Below, piece by piece: positions 8,891-12,720 of a stretch of DNA of 12,720 bases. Each line of letters starts with the position of its first letter. The stretch's first letter is position 1. Location of the stretch: NCBI GenBank assembly GCA_015039465.1, contig MU130002.1, positions 98,492 through 111,211 of the forward strand, written 5' to 3'. The DNA comes from Phlegmacium glaucopus (lineage: Eukaryota; Basidiomycota; Agaricomycetes; Agaricales; Cortinariaceae). Both the position numbers and the translations under genes were made by a program. Under the pieces are notes generated by a model. It saw only the letters and a program-made list of their open reading frames with translations, searched no databases and had not been told where the DNA came from.

Positions 8891-8964
8891 TGTTGGAATT
8901 TTAGTAATTGTCCAAGCTAAATGTATTGATATGGACCAGACATCAGCAAACTTGGGGCCAACTT

Positions 8965-9045
8965 ACCGGCACTGGACAGCACCGGACAGCACCATAGAAC
9001 CATAGAAAAGGTTCTTTTGTTTATAGTGCTGTCCAGTGTCACGGT
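8965..9045. repeat. Inverted repeat with stem arms of about 18-20 nt
   Basis: ACCGGCACTGGACAGCAC (8965-8982) pairs with GTGCTGTCCAGTGTCACGGT (9026-9045), allowing a 2-base bulge. An inner AGAACC/GGTTCT pair lies between them. It may be a small nested palindrome or a structured RNA segment within the long LTR. Confidence 0.65.
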
Positions 9046-9084
9046 AACGCTATCCGGAAATAGCCCGACACTAGACAGCACTAT

Positions 9085-9135
9085 AGAGTGCTATAAGGTG
9101 CTATATAGGGCTATAAGGTGCTACATAGGGCTAGG
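9085..9135 (+). repeat. Short tandem repeat
   Basis: The unit GGTGCTA(T/C)ATAGGGCTA is repeated about twice, with a flanking partial copy. It lies beside the inverted repeat at 8965-9045. Confidence 0.6.
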
Positions 9136-9283
9136 CTAATACTGTCCATAATTAATTAGAGAGGCCTATAATATCATAATATTCTAATAGCATCACACCT
9201 GGAGTAAGGAAATTGTTAAAAAAGGATCATATTCAACTAAGTACTAAACATTGTAATATATACTACTTATATATACTACTGTA

Positions 9284-9615
9284 AAGGATCATTGTCATTG
9301 TCATCGCGCCACGTCATCATCATCACACATCATCATCACAGGTTGTTGTTGTTGCGTTGTTGTTGTCGCAGGCCATCGTTGTTGCAGGCCATCATTGTCA
9401 TCGCACATCGTCATTGTCGCGTGTTGTCATCGTTGTTGCATGTCGTTGTTGTTGTTGTCACATGTCATCATCGTTGCACGTCGTCGTCAGACTCGTCACA
9501 TGTCATTGAGGGGGCTGTCGTCATTCCGTTGTGCGTTGTCATTGTGCATCGTTTGTGCGCTGTCGTCATGTGTCATTTGTGCGTCATCGTCATGCGTCGT
9601 TTGTGTGTGCATCGT
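9284..9615. repeat. Triplet-rich GTT/GTC/ATC low-complexity tract
   Basis: Over 300 nt consist mostly of the triplets GTT, GTC, GTG, ATC and CAT in irregular order (for example TTGTTGTTGTTGCG and TCATCATCATCACA). The open frames here, including 9292-9636 and 9395-9793, are long only because this composition has few stops. They contain runs of His, Val or Cys and no motif, so I do not call a gene. Confidence 0.75.
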
Positions 9616-9628
9616 GATTGGTGCAAAA

Positions 9629-9663
9629 AATGGTGAGGTGGGGCCAAACGAGCCCCAACCATT
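9629..9663. repeat. Strong stem-loop after the triplet tract
   Basis: AATGGT plus TGGGGC (9629-9634, 9639-9644) pairs with GCCCCA plus ACCATT (9652-9663) around a CAAACGA loop, with a GAGG bulge on one side. It lies directly after the triplet tract. Confidence 0.6.
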
Positions 9664-10059
9664 GTTCCTGGGGCAAAATAAATTAATACAGTATAATAGA
9701 AACTATAAAAAAAATAAAAATTGTTTCATCTATGGGTTCTGGTATTGTCAGAGCCGTTGCTGTTGTACCTGTAGATTAAAATCAGTAAGATAAAGATCAA
9801 GATAGAAAGTACTTACCCCCTCCCGATGAGGGGGGATTACAAGTGGTGTCATTGTTGTCAGTATTGTAGTCGTCAGGTGGTGGTGGTGGCAGTATGGAAC
9901 GACAAACTTGGTAGGAACAAATGTTGAACTTACATATTTAGTAATTTTAATTTTTGCGCACGGATACTTGGTTTAGGGTTGGTTTATTTAACTTAATGAA
10001 AAACAATGTATTCTAATGTGACATAGTGACGAGGCTAGACTACGCTAGACAGCGCTGGT

Positions 10060-10165
10060 GTGTGTCACATGGATGCTATGAATCTATAATTCACTATAGT
10101 TATGGTGATGTGACTATAGGATACTATAATCTACTATAATTTAGTGTGACATGACTATGACACAC
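10060..10165. repeat. CTATAG-rich stretch with GTGTGTCA/TGACACAC ends
   Basis: GTGTGTCA at 10060-10067 and TGACACAC at 10158-10165 bracket about 90 nt rich in ACTATAG-like words. It may be a small palindromic insertion within the long LTR; no duplication could be confirmed. Confidence 0.35.
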
Positions 10166-10419
10166 TATGGGAAATCCCCGAGTTTGCTGATGGAGTAGAT
10201 AGTTGGAATACTGACCAATAGCGGTAAAGACTTGTAGATGTATATTGTAACATAGCCACAGTCTGAGATGTATAAGTAGTAGACCTTTGGAGACAGAATT
10301 CTCCATCGGTTTAAACCAATACAATCTGTATTCCCCCTTGGGCCTCCAGCCTAAGCTCCACTCTGTTAGCACTCTCATCTGGACTGTTGTACTTTAAACT
10401 GACATCCAAATTTCCAACA

Positions 10420-10859
10420 TGAACTTCCCCTTATTTGATGCTTTCACCATTGAACTCAACTACACAAAGAAATCCACCATTTTGTGGGTACTCCAGGTGA
10501 CCATGTCACAAAAGCATGGAGGCTCTGCTATGGGCTACCAGAAAATCCATGAAATTATTGCCATCCTGAAGGATGAACTTCAGGAAGACCCTCCACTAAA
10601 GAAGAGCAAGACAGCTGATGGGCAGGCTACCACAACACCACTCATGCAAGTACACCACCTTCTCATTGTTCTGAAAGATGAATCCCAATCCCAGGATCTG
10701 CAGTGGCAGTTTCTGAAAGGATGGAGCCATAATCAAAAGAAGCATGATCACTCAGCGTCACTGTGGTAAAGTTTATTGCTTGGAGGTCCCTCTTGCAGTA
10801 TGTTCTACCATTATCAAGAATGTATCTAGTTTTGAACATATTGCTTCCAGATACAGTGA
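10420..10859 (+). pseudogene. Segment 5: C-terminal nuclease-like domain
   Basis: The frame resumes after TGAAC with FPLFDAFTIEL, then LWVLQVTMSQKHGG and WQFLKGWSHN. An acidic residue in FDAF followed by a Q-x-T strand resembles the degenerate PD-(D/E)XK core described for the C-termini of Crinkler/RHS-class proteins; this assignment is inference. Near 10741-10768 the frame shifts by one, after which KVYCLEVPLA is read. A GTATGT...TTCCAG intron (10798-10850) would lead to a TGA at 10857-10859, giving a short final exon. The ATG at 10419 is not a true start: its first base belongs to the retroelement. Confidence 0.6.
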
Positions 10860-11052
10860 ATATATTGGAAATGTGTGCTTTCTATTGCCCTTGACACATG
10901 CGACTGGTCCCATTATCATCTTCCAAGTTCCAACAGTTGTTGTTAATTTCCAACATCCTCCACCCATCCCTCTTTCTCTGACTCAGACTCATGTATATTA
11001 TCAATATTGTCCTGTCTTCATGTCTTCATGTTCATATCATTGTTGTTATGAA
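10860..11052. other. Spacer between the broken gene and the LTR retrotransposon
   Basis: I see no gene here. An open frame (10744-11202) runs through this spacer into the LTR without any motif and is the unspliced read-through of the last gene segment. The spacer ends with TGTTATGAA (11044-11052), repeating the first nine bases of the LTR that follows. Confidence 0.5.
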
Positions 11053-11415
11053 TGTTATGAACGTCTGGTACGCGCATGGCCCCCACCCCTTTTTCTCCCC
11101 TTTCCTACACTGTACATTACACCCTTCTCTATCGCTCTCTTCCTACACCACCCCTTTTCCCTATTTACCCTTTGCCCTGAACCTTCCATGTACTACACTT
11201 AGCCATCGCTTCCGTCCCTCTATCTCTGACTCATACCGACTCATACTCCCAGCACGGACCATTCCCTTATCTCTGACTCGACCCCTTAGTATATAAGAGC
11301 CATACCCATAGCCAGTACTACTACTAATTGTATCGCACCGCGTCCCATTCAAAAGAACCGAACCCCCCACGAAGGTCAAAAAGCGACTCAATAAAGGAAC
11401 GTAGCAAACATAACT
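11053..11415 (+). repeat. 5' LTR, 363 bp
   Basis: It starts TGTTATGAACG and ends CATAACT, against CATAACA in the relative at 4048-4770. It contains a TATA box (TATATAAG, 11290-11297) and an AATAAA (11390-11395) about 20 nt before the end. The U3 half is C/T-rich. The open frames across it (for example 10991-11296) carry no protein signal. Confidence 0.7.
11290..11297 (+). promoter_or_regulatory. LTR TATA box
   Basis: TATATAAG followed by AGCCATACCCATAG is conserved, with small changes, in the antisense solo LTR (minus strand 4561-4552). This supports it as the core promoter of this LTR family. Confidence 0.6.
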
Positions 11416-11590
11416 TCTAGCTTAGCTCTCCGAAATCGTATGGTTAGAAACTACCGACATCCCCCCAAAAGCTCAGGTATCTAAAAGACATTTTCTCTCC
11501 ACACCTAGGGAAGACTCTTTATCAGCTATTCTCAAAACAGCAGAAACTAGAACCTAGAAGGGCACTCCTAAGACTTAACACGCTACATTA

Positions 11591-12720
11591 GCAGATGGCT
11601 CAACCAAGGAACAGACTCAACCGTATCAACCCGAGACCGAAGAGGAAGCCGCAGCCGCCGATTCTTACGAAGAAACTCAAAGAACTACTTTGGCCGTATT
11701 CAAGGTTTCAGACCCCCACACCATCGCTCTGTAAGCAGTTCCTTCCGAAGAAAGGTCTAAAATCGTCAAGGCGGTCACTCCTTACTCTCCTATTTCTACT
11801 AAACAAACCGAAGCCTCAATATCTAACTTAGTAACTCTCTCTCCATATGAGCTGTCAGGACCTCCTTCCTATCCTCAGGCAGAGCTAGAGGCACCATACC
11901 GACGCCCCCCAACTACGCATGAAGAAAACTGTAAAACAGCAGCAATAGAAGCACCAGTGATCAATATAGGGTTAGCCTAAAACCGACAACTTGCCCACAA
12001 AGTCCAGGTTTCCTCCATCTACCATTACCCCGTCCACAAACCTTACCCCTCCCTCGTTGCCCACCACACATATGACCCCAAAACTGAAAAGGACTTCATC
12101 AACCAACTCCTCAACAGCCACAGACTCCCTGACCAACCAGACAACGCCAACAAGCTCCCAAAGAAGGATGAGCAAGAACAGAACCAACACAACATCTCGA
12201 CACCGAGTATGCAAGACCGAGCCCTTCAAAAAGAAGCTCTCCAAGAAGCAACAGCCACAGCATAACTGACGAAGGCCAACATAAAAGAAGAAGACTACTA
12301 CTGAGCGATCCCCGAACCATAAACGGGAAACTGCAGCACCACATAATAGAGAACTCTAGGCAACCATAACCGCTGGTGTGCTAGAAGAATACTGAGGCAA
12401 CTATATCCGCTAGTGTGCTCAAGCCTAGTGCTCCTATTAGGTTCACTGACGACCAAACAAACCGATCACGCACAAAGCAACCCGAGGTCTTCCATTCCAA
12501 GCAGACGCGAATCTCTTCGCCTGCGTTCTCATCAAATCTGGAAAACAATGCCGCTGATATTCGAACGTGAGCGCAAGCCACGACCCGGTTATCTGGTTTA
12601 TTGATCCCTGAATCTATGTTGACGTTAGCACAAGTTGTTCAAATTCTGACTCCCGCTGTCCAAGACTCGTTCGACACATCTAATTCTGGCATTCTCATGT
12701 TTCCAGATTTGATCCCTAGT
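11591..12720 (+). pseudogene. Degenerate gag-like region, open at the right edge
   Basis: One frame reads acidic and polar sequence (EQTQPYQPETEEEAAAADSY, TLAVFKVSDPHT) and continues in the same phase past TAA codons at 11732 and 11978 into VSSIYHYPVHKPYPSLVAHH and DFINQLLNSHRLPDQPDN. Further stops are at 12263, 12302, 12320 and 12344. Then the phase changes by one and a frame from about 12393 reads PIRFTDDQTNRSRTKQP. A TGA follows at 12568, and the frame then runs open to the window edge (MLTLAQVVQILTPAVQDSF). Position just after a 5' LTR and polar composition suggest gag; no zinc knuckle or protease motif is visible. The alternative open frames (11595-11831, 11991-12269) are in other phases and have no support. 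Confidence 0.5.
12356..12425 (+). repeat. Imperfect tandem repeat of about 34 nt in the gag-like region
   Basis: GGCAACCATAACCGCTGGTG is followed about 34 nt later by GGCAACTATATCCGCTAGTG; each copy continues TGCT(A/C). The copies span the point where the coding phase changes, so unequal tandem duplication may be the cause of the shift. Confidence 0.6.

Larger units (their letters stand above)
8891..10419 (+). mobile_element. Long LTR-like element, 1529 bp, TGAAC target duplication
   Basis: It starts TGTTGGAA and ends TTCCAACA, with exact TGAAC on both sides (8886-8890, 10420-10424). TG...CA ends, an 8-bp inverted terminus and a 5-bp duplication are the hallmarks of an LTR integration; TGTTGGAA is a common start of Copia LTRs. 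A TATAAG (10271-10276) followed about 130 nt later by the right end fits a U3-R-U5 order on the plus strand. I find no second copy of its end sequence inside and no gag or pol frame, so it is either an unusually long solo LTR or a small non-autonomous retroelement. Confidence 0.7.
3344..10859 (+). pseudogene. Crinkler/RHS-like P-loop NTPase gene, broken by four insertions
   Basis: I read five coding segments (3344-4047, 4771-5352, 7466-7888, 8785-8890, 10420-10859) as one ancestral gene of about 650 codons. In order they carry a Trp-rich N-terminal region (IWQPAEKNW), a Walker A loop, a Gln/Lys-Val strand, a long helical middle (SPDNALNYLL), a GRFLEP/GQFLEP-like block, and a C-terminal FDAF...LQVT region. 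This order matches, as far as I know the family, the agaricomycete relatives of Crinkler and trypanosome RHS proteins: STAND-like ATPases joined to a PD-(D/E)XK-like nuclease, often treated as effectors or as derived from transposons. Each segment contains only its own part of the protein, with no overlap between segments, which favours one split gene over several partial copies. Four insertions, in-frame TGAs at 7537 and 7564, and frame changes near 4004, 5024-5076 and 10741-10768 make it non-functional. The family name is inference; the splitting is read from the sequence. Confidence 0.75.
11053..12720 (+). mobile_element. 5' part of an LTR retrotransposon, continuing past the window
   Basis: A 5' LTR (11053-11415), a leader (11416-11590) and a gag-like region (from 11591) are in the normal order for a plus-strand element. 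The 3' part lies outside the window. I find no convincing tRNA primer-binding site directly after the LTR. Gypsy (Ty3) is likelier than Copia for a basidiomycete element with this layout, but no pol is visible to settle it. Confidence 0.65.

Noticed and set aside
9292..9793. Two overlapping His/Val/Cys-rich open frames
   Set aside because: Their length comes from the triplet-rich tract. They lie within an LTR-like element and have no domain signal.
8891..9900. Long ordinary intron between segments 4 and 5 instead of an insertion
   Set aside because: The exact TGAAC duplication, TG...CA ends and 8-bp inverted terminus fit integration, and other introns here are 44-68 nt.
1..12720. tRNA, rRNA genes and CRISPR arrays
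   Set aside because: No cloverleaf, rRNA-like stretch or regularly spaced repeat array was seen on either strand.

Overview
The window looks like nuclear DNA of an agaricomycete (mushroom-forming basidiomycete) fungus. It has genes with many very short introns (44-68 nt, GT...AG), LTR-retrotransposon remnants, and a large multi-exon gene whose reading frame resembles the Crinkler/RHS-type P-loop NTPases that are multicopy in this group. The assignment rests on sequence features and family knowledge; no database search was possible.

Layout. 1-1963 holds no gene I can recognise, apart from a faint Ser/Thr-rich frame near 1203-1394. 1964-3035 (minus strand) is a six-exon gene for an unrecognised 266-residue protein with five clean introns. 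3036-3343 is a 308-bp divergent intergenic region. From 3344 to 10859 (plus strand) lies what I read as ONE ancestral gene of about 650 codons. It is a Crinkler/RHS-like NTPase with a C-terminal nuclease-like domain, and four separate transposable-element insertions cut it into five coding segments.

The insertions are: a 723-bp solo LTR in antisense (4048-4770); a 2113-bp foldback element with about 742-bp arms (5353-7465), whose right arm carries a nested 380-bp solo LTR (6700-7079); an 896-bp element with about 25-bp inverted ends (7889-8784); and a 1529-bp LTR-like element of the TGTTGGAA...TTCCAACA type (8891-10419). At each of the four breaks the gene's frame on one side resumes on the other once one copy of the putative target duplication is discounted. 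The five-base duplications around 6700-7079 and 8891-10419 are exact, and the four-base one around the foldback is exact. The first is imperfect (3 of 5), and only a 2-bp duplication can be proposed for the third.

From 11053 to the right edge is the 5' part of another LTR retrotransposon. Its 363-bp LTR shares its U3 half and ends with the solo LTR at 4048-4770, and a stop-ridden gag-like region follows.

The coding pieces work together only as one dead gene. Besides the insertions it carries two in-frame TGA codons and two or three frame changes. Transcription through it could still produce a hairpin RNA of about 740 bp from the foldback arms. The repeated insertion into an RHS-like gene recalls the 'retrotransposon hot spot' behaviour after which the trypanosome RHS family was named.
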